A stretch of 64,000 bases of DNA from Symbiodinium natans (lineage: Eukaryota; Sar; Dinophyceae; Suessiales; Symbiodiniaceae). Shown here in pieces: positions 19,589-29,204 of the stretch (within the stretch, counting starts at the first letter, position 1; every line of letters starts with the position of its first letter). Made by a program: the position numbers and the translations under genes. The stretch is from contig CAJNDS010000136.1 of the NCBI GenBank assembly GCA_905221605.1, positions 790,001-854,000 on the forward strand, given 5' to 3'. The notes under the pieces are model-generated. The model made no database searches and was not told the DNA's origin. It saw nothing but the letters and a program-made list of their open reading frames with translations.

Positions 19589-19704
19589 TTTGAAAGTTGG
19601 GCGTTTTTTGGCCGAGACGTTGGCGGCGCTGGTTACGGTACTGGGTCAGGGGCTGGCAGACGGAAGACAGTTGCGTAAGCAGGGTCAGCCAGCTGAGGGC
19701 CTTG
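19589..19704 (+). CDS. Probable exon, helical
   Basis: Reads LKVGRFLAETLAALVTVLGQ, then GLADGRQLRKQGQPAEGL, up to a CCCTAAA tract. Confidence 0.5.
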
Positions 19705-19800
19705 GAACCCTAAACCCTGAACCCTAACTGAACCCTGAACCCTGAATCCTAAACCCTAAACCCTAAACCCTAAAGCCTAACCCGAAACCCTAAACACATG

Positions 19801-19863
19801 GTGGCTGGAATTGGTTGGGTTCTTTGTTCCCTGAAAAGCCGCAATCTCCAACCCACCCCTTAG
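19801..19863 (+). CDS. Small probable exon
   Basis: Reads VAGIGWVLCSLKSRNLQPTP to TAG. Confidence 0.4.
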   Translation: MAGIGWVLCSLKSRNLQPTP

Positions 19864-19990
19864 GTCTTTTGAACCCCTAAGCCCTAAACCGGTTGCTACG
19901 CACTAACCTGTAGGTAAGAATAGAGTCCCCTAAGCCCTAAACCCTAAATCCGAAACCCTAAACCCTAAACCCTAAACCCTAAACCCCCCA

Positions 19991-20099
19991 AAACGCGCGC
20001 CCAAGAGACTTCCTCCCTCTTCGCTCCAAGGGCTCCTCGCCCAGCGCGCCAGAGACAGGGACGGAGCTGCACCGGGGAGCTGCAAGGAGAGCTTTGAGG
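19991..20099 (+). CDS. Probable exon between outward telomere tracts
   Basis: Reads KRAPKRLPPSSLQGLLAQRA, then RDRDGAAPGSCKESFEGF. CCCTAAA on the left, TTTAGGG x13 on the right. Confidence 0.5.
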
Positions 20100-20195
20100 G
20101 GTTTAGGGTTTAGGGTTTAGGGGTGGGGTTTAGGGTTTAGGGTTTAGGGTTTAGGGTTTAGGGTTTAGGGTTTAGGGTTTAGGGTTTAGGGTTTC
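20098..20195. repeat. TTTAGGG tract, about 13 units
   Basis: Clean tandem units between two coding segments. Confidence 0.9.
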
Positions 20196-20196
20196 G

Positions 20197-20340
20197 GGGC
20201 CCAACTTACAAGAGCGGAACCTGGGACTCTCTTTGCCTGCAGGTTTATGGGTTATACCTACTAGTTCAGGGGCAGCTACTAAGAACTGTAGGTAAATCGA
20301 GTCCCAGGTGGAGTGTGTAGGGTTTCTACAGCCCCCTTAG
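20197..20340 (+). CDS. Micro-exon plus terminal exon split by a family A introner
   Basis: Exon 20197-20220 (GPNLQERN) is joined to 20308-20340 (VECVGFLQPP, TAG) by removing 20221-20307, using the family A boundary CTGGGACT...GTCCCAG, phase 0. The upstream exon edge against the TTTAGGG tract is not resolved. Confidence 0.5.
20221..20307 (+). mobile_element. Family A introner
   Basis: CTGGGACTCTCTTTGCCTGC at the left and GTAGGTAAATCGAGTCCCAG at the right form the inverted repeat. Confidence 0.75.
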
Positions 20341-20465
20341 ACAAAGGCTTACAAGCTCGCATGCCCTTTCCATCTGTCCTGCTTCTGTAGAATGACGGGG
20401 TCAGGCTCTGGAGTCCTGACTCTTTGATCTCTGAACGTCGGACACTTTAGCCGAACCCTGAGACT

Positions 20466-20692
20466 CTGAAAGCATAGGAGTCGAGCTGAAGAGGTATCGA
20501 CGGAGTTCCATGCGCAATGCAGGAAGAGACTGCTCGAAGAGGTTCGGCTTTTACAACTACTATTTGCTGAAGACTCCCCCCAAAAACACAACATGATAAT
20601 CCCACTGCTGCCCTTATGCAGAATAACGTGTTTAAGTCTTTTGGGATTTGGTTCGCAAAGGGGTCCTGCTGTCCATCTCGCAATATTTTTGT
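20466..20692 (+). CDS. Probable exon, helical
   Basis: Reads [19 protein letters not shown], then [16 protein letters not shown], open to TGA. The minus strand is also open; the helical plus-strand reading is preferred. Confidence 0.45.
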
Positions 20693-20744
20693 GACGCGCG
20701 CATGACTATGAGAGGCCAAACTGCGCGTCGCACTCATAAATATG

Positions 20745-20748
20745 AATA

Positions 20749-20779
<31 letters not shown>

Positions 20780-20895
20780 GCATATACATATACATATACA
20801 TATATGTTTATTGATGTATGTATCTATATATATATATATATATATATACATACATACATACATACGTATATATATATATATATATATATCATTCC
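20745..20895. repeat. TA/TACA microsatellite
   Basis: Two (TA)n blocks with CATACATA units between them. Confidence 0.85.
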
Positions 20896-20902
20896 CATAA
20901 GA

Positions 20903-21210
20903 AATCACAAATGGCCCCAAGCATGTAGCGCAGCCCTATGTTCCCAAGCTCTTGTGTTTGGTTTTAGGGGTTTTGTGTTTACTTGGAGGTTCATGCTACT
21001 TGATAACCAAATAGTAGCTGCAGTTATAACCGAATTATACCCATATTGGGGTAATTGAGGGGCTTATAAGTGGACTATAAATACAGTTATAATAGGTTAT
21101 TAAGTACCACGAACCTCCAAGTAGGGCTTTGTGCCGCCGGGCCCAGTAGCTATTCTGCGTGTCAAACTCAGCGGTGCCACGCTTTCTTTCCCGCAGTTCT
21201 ATTGTACTAA
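20903..21210 (+). CDS. Two-exon 3' gene part split by a family C introner
   Basis: Exon about 20903-20979 reads [20 protein letters not shown]. Exon 21122-21210 reads [20 protein letters not shown] to TAA. Removing 20980-21121 (TACTTGG...CCAAG) joins them in phase 1. The first exon has a hydrophobic run. Confidence 0.55.
20980..21121 (+). mobile_element. Family C introner
   Basis: TACTTGGAGGTTCATGCTAC at the left, GTACCACGAACCTCCAAG at the right. 142 bp. Confidence 0.75.
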
Positions 21211-21287
21211 AACCTAAACCCTATAAACCTTGTAAACCCTCAACCCTATAAGCCCCAAAATCCTATAACCCCTAAACCCTAAATCCG

Positions 21288-21395
21288 GAAGAGCTTGGAA
21301 TTCCGAGGCGAAGTGCTGAGTCTGTGATGGCGTCTGGAAGTACAGCACCCACCTCAGAGAGGGAATACGAAAGCCATGATCCCCAATCTCACTGA
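21288..21395 (+). CDS. Probable exon
   Basis: Reads EELGIPRRSAESVMASGSTA, then PTSEREYESHDPQSH, to TGA. Opposite strand also open. Confidence 0.45.
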   Translation, partial: EELGIPRRSAESVMASGSTAPTSEREYESHDPQSH

Positions 21396-21600
21396 CCTCT
21401 ATACATATATGAGCCCGCAACCTTTAGGGTGTATTTTGTCTTGAGCTTGGCTTTACTTCTTGAAAGACCTAGTACAAATATTGGGTTGATTTATTTGATT
21501 TATTTACATTGGTTTTCGAGGCCCTGGGATGTCAATAGTTCAAATACTTCCAATCGAGGATTTGCATTACTTAAATTATTTCAATGTTTTTTGTGTACAG

Positions 21601-21653
21601 CCAAGGGACCAGAGATCAAAATAGACCCGAAAGGCTGCTCTTTCAAACATATA
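21601..21653 (+). CDS. Small probable exon
   Basis: Acceptor TGTGTACAG, then KGPEIKIDPKGCSFKHI, before an AT microsatellite. Confidence 0.45.
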
Positions 21654-21934
21654 CACACGCACAGATATATATATATATATACACACTTATATGTATTTTC
21701 TTATTCATCCATGCATATACATACACAGTATATAGCAAAGATCACTTGATGCGTGTCCTGTTCGACTGATGGCGAGCCAGTGACCTTGTGCTCCAGTGCG
21801 TGGTGTATTCATGCCTAAACCTGTGAACCCTGAGACCCCCAACAAAAACCCTGAACCTAAACCCTAAACCCCAAAAACCCCAAAAACCCTAAACACCCTA
21901 AACCCTAAACTCTAAACCCGAACCTGTAAACCAC

Positions 21935-22045
21935 AAAGCCCCGAAGGTAGGCAGCCCAGGACCGTCCTATCGGCTATGCGTTGGTCAACACGGCCGACAA
22001 GCCGGCGATGGGACTACGTGGAACGAGCTCGCTCTAAGAAAATGA
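21935..22045 (+). CDS. Probable exon
   Basis: Reads KAPKVGSPGPSYRLCVGQHG, then RQAGDGTTWNELALRK, to TGA. Another frame is open across the same stretch. Confidence 0.4.
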   Translation, partial: KAPKVGSPGPSYRLCVGQHGRQAGDGTTWNELALRK

Positions 22046-22251
22046 GCTTTCCTTCGATTGGTTGGGTGTTTTCAAGAAATTCCCCCTCTCCTTCATATCA
22101 TAGTAGAACATGAACTTCATTAGCGAATACCCGTTCTCAAATGGAACTCACCTGCAAGGATTTGCATTAGCATGTATCTCGGGTCGCAGGTTTTGAAGCG
22201 TGTTCGGGACCCGTACTTAAGCCGAGTCCAGGTTGGGGAAGCCCCCCCCCC

Positions 22252-22373
22252 AACCCTAAACCCTAAACCCTAAACCCTAAACCCTAAACCCTAAACCCTA
22301 AACCCTAAACCCTAAACCCTAAACCCTAAACCCTAAACCCTAAACCCTAAACCCTAAACCCCCCCCCCCCCAC
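22252..22373. repeat. CCCTAAA x15 plus C tract
   Basis: Perfect heptamers, then 13 C. The exon at 22382 starts after CCCCTACAG. Confidence 0.95.
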
Positions 22374-22381
22374 CCCTACAG

Positions 22382-22485
22382 AATGTGCGGCGTAACAGGG
22401 AAACAGGTCTTTTTGCAGGAGACCGTTGCTGTGGGGGACCCCCAAGAAAGCGAAACCCTGGCACTTGCCTGTTGTGCTTCCACCC
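22382..22485 (+). CDS. Probable exon, Cys-rich
   Basis: Acceptor CCTACAG. Reads NVRRNRETGLFAGDRCCGGP, then PRKRNPGTCLLCFH. The Cys spacing could bind metal. Confidence 0.5.
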
Positions 22486-22534
22486 TAAACCCTAAACCCT
22501 AAACCCTAAACCCTAAACCCTAAACCCTAAACCC

Positions 22535-22591
22535 CTGATCTCGCAACAAGGCCGGGTCATTGGCAGTGATGGTCGCACCATGCCCGGCTGA
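22535..22591 (+). CDS. Small probable exon
   Basis: Reads LISQQGRVIGSDGRTMPG to TGA after a CCCTAAA x7 tract. Confidence 0.4.
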   Translation: MISQQGRVIGSDGRTMPG

Positions 22592-22707
22592 TCTTTGGGC
22601 TCGAGGGTTTAGGGTTTAGGTTCAGGCTTTAGGGGTGTAGGGTTTAGGGTTTCTAGGACCTCTAACTATACCCCAAACCCTAAACCCCGTATTCCCGAAA
22701 CCCCAAG

Positions 22708-22945
22708 GTTGCGCAAAAGCTAGCTTTTCCAGCTTTCTTCACGCAGGTTCGGGTAGGGGTTTAGGGTTCAGAGCTGATTAGGTTGTGCAAGCAGCTTCTT
22801 TTCTGGCATCCTCACACAGCAAAGATGGAACAAAAAAGGGGTTTAGGGGTTTAGGGTTTAGTATTCCTGTCAAGCATTCAAAGCACTGCGCGTACGGCTA
22901 GTCCATTGCCTTGCCCTGCAGTGCGCCAGTGCGCCCGCTGGGCAG
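22708..22945 (+). CDS. Three small probable exons
   Basis: 22708-22746 reads VAQKLAFPAFFTQ with donor CAG/GTTCGG. 22772-about 22838 reads LIRLCKQLLFWHPHTAKMEQ. 22861-22945 reads VFLSSIQSTARTASPLPCPA and ends at G/GTGGCAACAA. Short introns with TTTAGGG lie between them. Joins were not frame-checked. Confidence 0.45.
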
Positions 22946-23301
22946 GTGGCAACAACAAAAACGATTCCCCTTCTTTAAAAATTTAGGACCCAAACCCCAA
23001 GCCCTAATTAAGCCAAAAAACAGATGGCGGGTGGCAAAACACCCCAAGCCCTGATCTTGATCCCTTAGCTTCTCCTACTGAGCTGACTCTTAGTAGGGAA
23101 TGAGGGAGTCCGATACCGCACATCGCCTTGTATATGTACAGAGATGCCCTTTACAGGGTTCTCTTGGGTACTAAACACCCCCCATTCCCTCAGAACCTGT
23201 CCGATCTTCCTAACACCAAAACCCTAAACCCTATACACCCCTATCATCCCCTGTACACCCCTATCATGCCCTATACACCCCTATCATCCCCTATACACTG
23301 G

Positions 23302-23405
23302 GTTTTGGAGTACTATACTTTAATACTTTTTTTGGTGCTGGGTTCCTATTATTGCTAGTTATTACCTAAAAAGTATATACTTTTTTTCCAGGGTCTACTC
23401 CAAAG
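23302..23405. mobile_element. Family F element
   Basis: TTTTGGAGTACTATACTTTA at the left, GGTCTACTCCAAAG at the right. Closely matches the copy at 4464-4565, including GGGTTCCTAT. Confidence 0.7.
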
Positions 23406-23493
23406 CTAAGATACACCCCTATCCCTATACACCCCCATCCCTATACACCCCTATCATCCCCTATGCACCCCTATCATCCCCTGTCCCTTATAG

Positions 23494-23580
23494 GTTCTTG
23501 AGGGTGCTGGTCCAAGGCCCAGCTCTCATCGTCACCAACGATGGCTTGGTGGCAGGGGCCTTTTTGGGCTTTTGGGTTTA
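23494..23580 (+). CDS. Small probable exon
   Basis: Acceptor TTATAG. Reads FLRVLVQGPALIVTNDGLVA, then GAFLGFW, into TTTAGGG. Confidence 0.45.
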
Positions 23581-23756
23581 GGGTTTAGGGTTCAGGGTTT
23601 GAATTTGCCTACCTTGGGGTTTAGGGTTTAGTGATTTTGGGTTTAGGGTTTAGGGGGTTGAGCGCCTGCGCGAGCGAGAGGGTTTAGGGTGTAGTGTCTG
23701 GGGTTCACAAAGCGTTAGGGTTTTATGGTTAGAAGGGGTGCATGAGCCCGTCTAGC

Positions 23757-23842
23757 GCTCATGTTTCGACGGGCTTGTTGCTTGGGCAATGACATATTGG
23801 GATTGCATGTGGGCATTGTCGGGCAAGGCTTGCCTGAGGTAG
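23757..23842 (+). CDS. Small probable exon
   Basis: Reads CFDGLVAWAMTYWDCMWALS, then GKACLR, to TAG. Confidence 0.35.
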
Positions 23843-23924
23843 AATTGAAAACTCATTATTCATCATGCCACAAACCCGAAGCCCAGAAGGACTGACATGG
23901 TTTGCGCTTTTGGGATGAGGCCCT

Positions 23925-24040
23925 AGCCCCCCCTGCCCCCCTCCCTCCCCCCCCTCCCTCCCCCCCCCCTCCCTCCCCCCCCCCTCCCCCCCCCCCTCCC
24001 TCCCCCCCCTCCCTCCCCCCCCTGCCCCCCCCTCCCCCCC
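23925..24040. repeat. C-rich pyrimidine tract (CCCTCCC)n
   Basis: About 115 bp of C with interspersed T. Purine/pyrimidine asymmetry suggests triplex or quadruplex potential. Confidence 0.85.
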
Positions 24041-24180
24041 GAACCTTTAAAGGTCTTCAAGGGGTTGACCGGGGATCATCCCCACTCCAAGGAGATGTAA
24101 TGTAGGGCTCGAATATTCACGTCTAGTACCCCCTTAAGGCCCCTATACAAATATACCAGAGTGACACGCCAGCCGCATTC

Positions 24181-24276
24181 CTAAACCCTCAACCCTAAAC
24201 CCTCAACCCTAAACCCTAAACCCCAAACCCTAAACCCCAAACCCTAAACCCTAAACCCTAAACCCTAAACCCTAAA
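24181..24276. repeat. CCCTAAA tract, about 13 units
   Basis: Ends directly at the exon at 24278 with no AG at the edge. Confidence 0.9.
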
Positions 24277-24277
24277 C

Positions 24278-24385
24278 GACAACGGGTGGCCTTTCGTCTA
24301 CGCCGAGGCGGTGGCCTTCGACATGCCGCTGCATCCGACGCAAGCTGCGCAGGCCAAGCTTTTGGGGGCCTTTCATCCGGTCGGG
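24278..24385 (+). CDS. Exon flanked by outward telomere tracts
   Basis: Reads NGWPFVYAEAVAFDMPLHPT, then QAAQAKLLGAFHPVG, and ends at G/GTTTAGGG. The left edge abuts CCCTAAAC without a canonical acceptor. Confidence 0.6.
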
Positions 24386-24460
24386 GTTTAGGGTTTAGGG
24401 TTTAGGGTTTAGGGTTTAGGGTTTAGGGTTTTAGGGTTTTAGGGTTTTATAGGGTTTGGG
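24385..24460. repeat. TTTAGGG tract
   Basis: Six clean units then TTTTAGGG variants. Confidence 0.85.
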
Positions 24461-24536
24461 GGGCCCTATATACAGATATCTTTTCAAAAGGCTTCAAAAA
24501 AACCCAGATTAATCATTACTAGACTTGCTTGCTATT

Positions 24537-24633
24537 CCTGGGACTCTATTTCCCTACAGTTTAGTAGGAAACTACCCCTTTAAGGCTGTAGGTATAACCC
24601 ATCACAAGCTGTAGGTAAAGAGAGCCCCCAGAG
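24537..24633. mobile_element. Family A introner-like element
   Basis: CCTGGGACTCTATTTCCCTA at the left, GTAGGTAAAGAGAGCCCCCA at the right. Internal CTGTAGGTATAACCC copy. Confidence 0.65.
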
Positions 24634-24669
24634 GCTTTCTACTAGCCCTAAACCCTAAACCCTAAACCC

Positions 24670-24750
24670 GAGCAACTCTCAGGCTGTCGGATTGGCAGAA
24701 CAGGACTTGCCGCCGCTGTCGCTGGTGCGGAGCAGTGGGGCGCACAGTGA
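24670..24750 (+). CDS. Small probable exon
   Basis: Reads EQLSGCRIGRTGLAAAVAGA, then EQWGAQ, to TGA. Confidence 0.45.
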   Translation, partial: EQLSGCRIGRTGLAAAVAGAEQWGAQ

Positions 24751-24813
24751 CCCTAAACCCTAAACCCGAAACCCTAAACACTAAACCCTAAACCCTAAAC
24801 CCTAAACCCTAAG

Positions 24814-24868
24814 CCGGAGCGTGAAAAGTCGTTGGACTCGCTGGCCTACAGTTCTATGGGGGTGCAGG
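24814..24868 (+). CDS. Small probable exon
   Basis: After CCCTAAG it reads PERESLDSL-type sequence (PEREKSLDSLAYSSMGVQ) and ends at G/GTTACTG. Confidence 0.5.
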
Positions 24869-25059
24869 GTTACTGTAAACCCTAAAGCCTAAACCCTAAA
24901 CACTAAGATGTTTGGGACGCTCACTGGGTCTTTGTTGGCTTCTTTTTTGGGGGTGCCCTTGTCTGCACACGCTTCTTCGGGCTCTTTTAAGGGCTTTAAC
25001 GACCTCGGAAGAAAGTCGAAGTCGAGACCCAAGGGTTCCAGGGTTTAGGGTTTAGGCTT

Positions 25060-25155
25060 CGAATGGCATGGTTTTCGTCCCTGGCAGGCAGTGCGGCAGT
25101 CCTAGACGTAAAAAAAGAGTCAGTATTGGTCACCTGGCAGAGTCACAGCAGGCCA
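25060..25155 (+). CDS. Probable exon with a GA-type donor
   Basis: Reads RMAWFSSLAGSAAVLDVKKE, then SVLVTWQSHSRP, and stops being protein-like at GATGCAAAAGGGTTTGG, a recurring intron start in this window. Confidence 0.5.
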
Positions 25156-25204
25156 GATGCAAAAGGGTTTGGAGTTTAGTGTTTCAGGGTTTCAGGGTTT
25201 TGGG

Positions 25205-25256
25205 GCAGCCAAACAGGGTGGGAGCATAGCTGACATAGCCAAGCTCGTTGAAATAG
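25205..25256 (+). CDS. Small probable exon
   Basis: Reads AAKQGGSIADIAKLVEI before GGTTTAAGG. Confidence 0.45.
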
Positions 25257-25283
25257 GGGTTTAAGGGGAGCCCTACATCCCAG

Positions 25284-25377
25284 AAACCGGGCAGACAAGG
25301 TGCCTGGAGGGATCTTTCGGTGGTTTAGGCTCCGTTGCCAAGGAAGCTGGCGACTTGAGATGGAGAGTCTGGGGTGA
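25284..25377 (+). CDS. Probable exon
   Basis: Acceptor ATCCCAG. Reads RADKVPGGIFRWFRLRCQGS, then WRLEMESLG, to TGA. Confidence 0.45.
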
Positions 25378-25605
25378 CCCTAAACCCTAAAACTCCTAAA
25401 ACTTCCGAACCCTAAGGCTGGCACAACAAAAACACCCTAAACCCTCAACCCTATGGGTTCGATCAGTCGCGCGCGAGCGAGGGCAGTGCGGGCGGCAAAA
25501 AGAAGGGGTTCGATCCGGTCCCTCCCTAAACCCTAAACCCTAAACCCTAAGCCCTGAACCCTGAACCCTAAACCCTAAACCCTAAACCCATAACCCCAAG
25601 AAAAG

Positions 25606-25723
25606 GTAAAACAAACAACCCAAGAAGCCCACGCCTTCAAGCGAAGTCATCAAGCAGAAGCCCGGCCGACCCTGGACCGAGGTGCCATTCCCGGCAAAAG
25701 CATGGTTTGGATGTGGCAGGCAG
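25606..25723 (+). CDS. Probable exon
   Basis: Reads KKPTPSSEVIKQKPGRPWTE, then VPFPAKAWFGCGRQ, and ends at CAG/GTTTTT. Confidence 0.5.
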
Positions 25724-25830
25724 GTTTTTTTTGCCACACGTTTTAGGGTTTCGGGTTTAGGGGTTCCACACTTTTTTTAGGGTTTCGGGATTAGGGTTCC
25801 GCATGTTTTCGGGTTTAGGGTTTAGGGCAG

Positions 25831-25936
25831 TCAAGTATGGTTAAACTTGCCCTTGGACCTTCGCCCGTTTGTGGATGGCTACACCTCGGTGCCAAACTTA
25901 GTCCCGACAGTAAGCCTGCCCCCAAGCCCCAAATAA
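25831..25936 (+). CDS. Probable exon
   Basis: Acceptor GGGCAG. Reads QVWLNLPLDLRPFVDGYTSV, then PNLVPTVSLPPSPK, to TAA. Other frames are also open. Confidence 0.4.
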
Positions 25937-26089
25937 AACTACAACCCCTACAGACACCAGTTCCTGATGGGCAGGCCAGGTTTTCCAGTTGCCCTAAACC
26001 CTCAACCCGAAGGTCCGAAAACGGAATGCCCCTGACCATGAGTCTATGAGACCCCATCAAGTCTTTCTTTCACACGGGGTCGTCCCTAT

Positions 26090-26180
26090 TGGGGGGGTTT
26101 ATAAGGTTAGGGGGGATTGAATCAATAAATCAAGAGTGGTTGGGGGGGCGGGGTGGGGGGAGGGGGGCTGGGGAGGTCAC
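26090..26180. repeat. G-rich stretch
   Basis: Runs of 5-8 G with little else. No gene seen from about 26060 to 26240. Confidence 0.6.
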
Positions 26181-26479
26181 TAACGGCAAGTGAACGGTAT
26201 TTGATAACAAGTTTCTTAGCAACAGCAGCCCGTAAAGTGCCTCAAACCCTAAACCCTAAACCCTAAACCCTGAACCCTAAACCCGAAACCCTAAACCCTA
26301 AACCCTAAACCCTATAACCTAATAACCCTAAGTCCTGAGTTCGCCGCAAAGTGGACTTGAGTTCAGGTAGGCGGAGGGGCCAGAAGTACATCCATAAAAA
26401 CCCCCCTAAACCTTAACCTTATAATCCCTAAATCCCTAAACCCTAAACTCTAGACCCTAAACCCTAAACCCCAAGCCCT

Positions 26480-26552
26480 CCTCGGCGCCAGGGCCAACCG
26501 CTACCCTCGCAGGCGCCTGCGAGCATCAGCGAGGCCCCATCTCAAGCACGCA
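26480..26552 (+). CDS. Small probable exon
   Basis: Reads RQGQPLPSQAPASISEAPSQ and ends at AG/GTGTCTG. Another frame is also open. Confidence 0.4.
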
Positions 26553-26578
26553 GGTGTCTGAACACGATTTAGGGGTTT

Positions 26579-26890
26579 ATGAAGACAATGTCCCATCCCT
26601 GCAGCGTCGTATTCAAGAAACCATATTTTTCAAAGCCACATCTTGCCAAGCCATTTGTCGTGCAAAACCTTGGAAACCTTGGAAACCATATTGAAAAGTT
26701 TCAAACCATATTGAAATCACATTGGCACCAGCGATTTTGTGCAATTCCAGAGGCGGCCCCAAGATTTGCCATATTCAAATCCAGAATTATCCAAACCATT
26801 CTTTGATTTGAAGCCATATTGCAAACCGTATCGAATATCGAATTTGATGATCTGGACCTGTAGAATGGGGTCACAAACCTACGGTCTTAC
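26579..26890. other. AT-richer stretch with repeated CAAACCATATTGAAA motifs
   Basis: Degenerate repeats of CATATTGAAA and CCTTGGAAA. Open in one frame for 75 codons, but the repeats make coding doubtful. Confidence 0.4.
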
Positions 26891-26892
26891 AG

Positions 26893-27074
26893 TCCACTGC
26901 AACACAGGACGACGCGAAGAAGCCCATCTCAAGTGCAATCTCAAAGACGCAGCCAAAGTGACCCTGCAGAATTCGTGGCGGCAGGCCGCGCGTAGCTCCG
27001 CGCGGATGTCCGAAAGTGTTGCCGAGGCGCGATTTCGCGCTGAAGGGGTGCAAGGAAAGTTGCACTGTCCATAA
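26893..27074 (+). CDS. 3' terminal exon
   Basis: Acceptor GTCTTACAG. Reads HCNTGRREEAHLKCNLKDAA, then KVTLQNSWRQAARSSARM, and MSESVAEARFRAEGVQGK, to TAA. Confidence 0.55.
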
Positions 27075-27151
27075 CATATATAACCCGAGTCAGGCTCTTT
27101 GGCATGCTGAGACTGGGCGGTGGGGGGTTTAGAGGTCTAGGGTTTTGGAAG

Positions 27152-27223
27152 ATGTTTGAAGCTTGCATTGCCCTGAATCGGCGTCCGACCTTAGGAGTTT
27201 CCCTGAAATTGGGCCCACCCTGA
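27152..27223 (+). CDS. Small probable exon
   Basis: Reads MFEACIALNRRPTLGVSLKL then GPP and TGA. Confidence 0.4.
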   Translation: MFEACIALNRRPTLGVSLKLGPP

Positions 27224-27334
27224 TGAACCCCGAAGCACGATACACCATAAACCCTAAACCCTAAACCCTAAACCCTAAACCAACCCTAAACCCTAAACCC
27301 ACAGGTATCCCTATTCTCGGAAGCTCCAAGCTGA

Positions 27335-27440
27335 CCCTGGGTTCCCCTACTACCCCCCCTCTATACTACCTCCCTAGGTTAACCTCAATTATGGGAGGGA
27401 CCTAGGGGAGTAGACAAGAAGGTAGTAGGGAGACCCACTT
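27335..27440. mobile_element. Family G element
   Basis: GGTTCCCCTACTACCCCCCC at the left, GGTAGTAGGGAGACCC at the right, with CTAGGTTAACC inside. Confidence 0.55.
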
Positions 27441-27511
27441 GGAGGTCCATGGTAGGGTTTAGGGTTTCGGGTTCAGGGTTTAGGGTTTAGGGTTTAGGGT
27501 CTAGGGTTTAG

Positions 27512-27635
27512 GACTTATTAACCAAGTGTAGCTGCACTTTACCCCGCTGTGAGCCCCTTAATTCCCCTAATAGGGTTATCATTGGGTTATAAGTGCAGTT
27601 AGTATTTGGGCTACTAAGTAGCATGAACCTCCAAG
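27512..27635. mobile_element. Family C element, left end replaced by TTTAGGG repeats
   Basis: The right end GTAGCATGAACCTCCAAG matches C. The usual left TACTTGGAGGTTC is missing and a TTTAGGG tract (27452-27512) sits in its place. Confidence 0.6.
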
Positions 27636-27636
27636 C

Positions 27637-27699
27637 ATGAACTCAGGGTGGCTCAGTTGGACTCTTGGTCCTCGTAGACGTACACGGGAAGCATGCTGA
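27637..27699 (+). CDS. Small probable exon after family C element
   Basis: Reads MNSGWLSWTLGPRRRTREAC to TGA, directly after CTCCAAG/C. Confidence 0.4.
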   Translation: MNSGWLSWTLGPRRRTREAC

Positions 27700-27850
27700 A
27701 GGGTTTAGGGGTTTTAGGGGTTTTAGGGTTTAGGGGTTTTAGGGGTTTTAGGGTTTAGGGGTTTTAGGGTTTTAGGGTGTAGGGTTTAGGGGTTTAGGGT
27801 GTAGGGTTTAGGACCCTAAACCCGAAACCCTAAACCCTAAACCCTAAACT
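27700..27850. repeat. TTTTAGGGG/TTTAGGG variants then CCCTAAA
   Basis: Octamer and nonamer variants; the orientation flips at about 27812 (TTTAGGACCCTAAACCC). Confidence 0.75.
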
Positions 27851-27854
27851 CGAG

Positions 27855-27989
27855 TTGGGTTGCGCGGCCCTCAGGTCGGTAGGCGCTTGGGCCCCAGTGG
27901 CTGAGCCCTCAGAGACCCGGTGCAAGGTCGTGGTGCGGACGATCCAGCGCTACTATGCTGTGCAGGCCCTCCACCCACAGTCTGAGTAG
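27855..27989 (+). CDS. 3' terminal exon
   Basis: After CTCGAG it reads LGCAALRSVGAWAPVAEPSE, then TRCKVVVRTIQRYYAVQALH, then PQSE and TAG. Good composition and length. Confidence 0.55.
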   Translation: MGCAALRSVGAWAPVAEPSETRCKVVVRTIQRYYAVQALHPQSE

Positions 27990-28138
27990 CTGCCCTTTGG
28001 GTATATATACATATATATATATATTATATATTTGCATATATGCATATATGCATATATGCATATATATATATATACATATATGTATACATATGTATATATA
28101 TATATACACACGTATAATCCTACCATAATTCAAAGGTT

Positions 28139-28429
28139 ATGGTTTCGTGGCCCCAGGGTACTCAGTCTAGGGCCCCGAATTCAGACTTAAGAGAACGGGG
28201 GTTGAGTAGATGTCCTCAATTCCGCGTCATATGTTTCGGGGACGGACCCATGACATTGCAGCCCCTGCTTTCTGAAACTACCCCTGCAGAGGGCTTTCGA
28301 GCACAAACACAGGAGCCGCAATCATCATGTTGGTTTTTTCCATTCGCAAAAAACTTTAATGGCTACCCCCTAGTGCCGGACCCCAAGAGTTGCGGATTGC
28401 CAGAACTTGAGCCGCGGAAGCCACCCTAA
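28139..28429 (+). CDS. 96-residue ORF, hypothetical
   Basis: Starts with ATG and includes CFGDGPMTLQPLLSETTPAE and SCWFFPFAKNFNGYPLVPDP, to stop. Free of telomere repeats. Unspliced as read. Confidence 0.5.
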   Translation: MVSWPQGTQSRAPNSDLRERGLSRCPQFRVICFGDGPMTLQPLLSETTPAEGFRAQTQEPQSSCWFFPFAKNFNGYPLVPDPKSCGLPELEPRKPP

Positions 28430-28695
28430 CCAAACCCGAAGACCCAAAACTCGTAAGCTCTTCAACTTGTGGGCGGTGAGGGTGGTGCAGCGGTGGGAGC
28501 GGTAGGAAAGGGCGGTGGTCAGGGATGGTGGATGGAATAGGACGTGCCCTACCCTATCCACCCACCCCCTACGTACCCCCGACCCGAACCCCCCCCCCTA
28601 ACCACAGAGGCGGTGAAAAGCAGGGTGTGTAGGGGGGTGGGGCGGGCGGCGGGTGTGGCTGTAGGCTGGTGGGAGCGAAAACAACAAAGGCTTAG

Positions 28696-28757
28696 CCAAC
28701 GCTCACCCGTGGGGTCGACAAACCACCGCACGATTCCGGTGCTTTCTTGACACCTGA
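28696..28757 (+). CDS. Small probable exon
   Basis: After CTTAG it reads NAHPWGRQTTARFRCFLDT to TGA. Confidence 0.4.
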
Positions 28758-29021
28758 TCGTGTTCTTAAACCATGCAAAGGTTTCTTGCATTTCATTCTT
28801 TGATGGTTCCTAAATCCTACCCTGCGGCCCAAATGAACTCGAAAATTGGCGTCATCTACTCTGTACTACTATAAATCTCTTTTTTGGGTATATGAACCCC
28901 AAACCCTGAACCCGAAAAAACCCTGCACCCTTTTAGGGTCCATTTGGTCCCCCAAGAAGAGCCACCTAAACCCTAAACCCTAAACCCTAAACCACCCTAA
29001 ACCCTAAACCCTTTGAGTCAG

Positions 29022-29114
29022 GTACTGGAGCCCTCCATCCGTGGCTTCCTGTTCGGGCCCCCGGGAGTTTTTTGGCCGGGCGGAGCTGGTGAACCTACAC
29101 CACTGGACCACTAA
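29022..29114 (+). CDS. Probable terminal exon
   Basis: Acceptor GAGTCAG. Reads VLEPSIRGFLFGPPGVFWPG, then GAGEPTPLDH, to TAA. Confidence 0.45.
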   Translation, partial: VLEPSIRGFLFGPPGVFWPGGAGEPTPLDH

Positions 29115-29204
29115 CCCTATACCCTAAACCCTAAACCCCAACCCCAAACCCCAAACCCTATAAACCCCAAACCCTGAACACCAAACCCTAAGCGAATTTG
29201 CCAG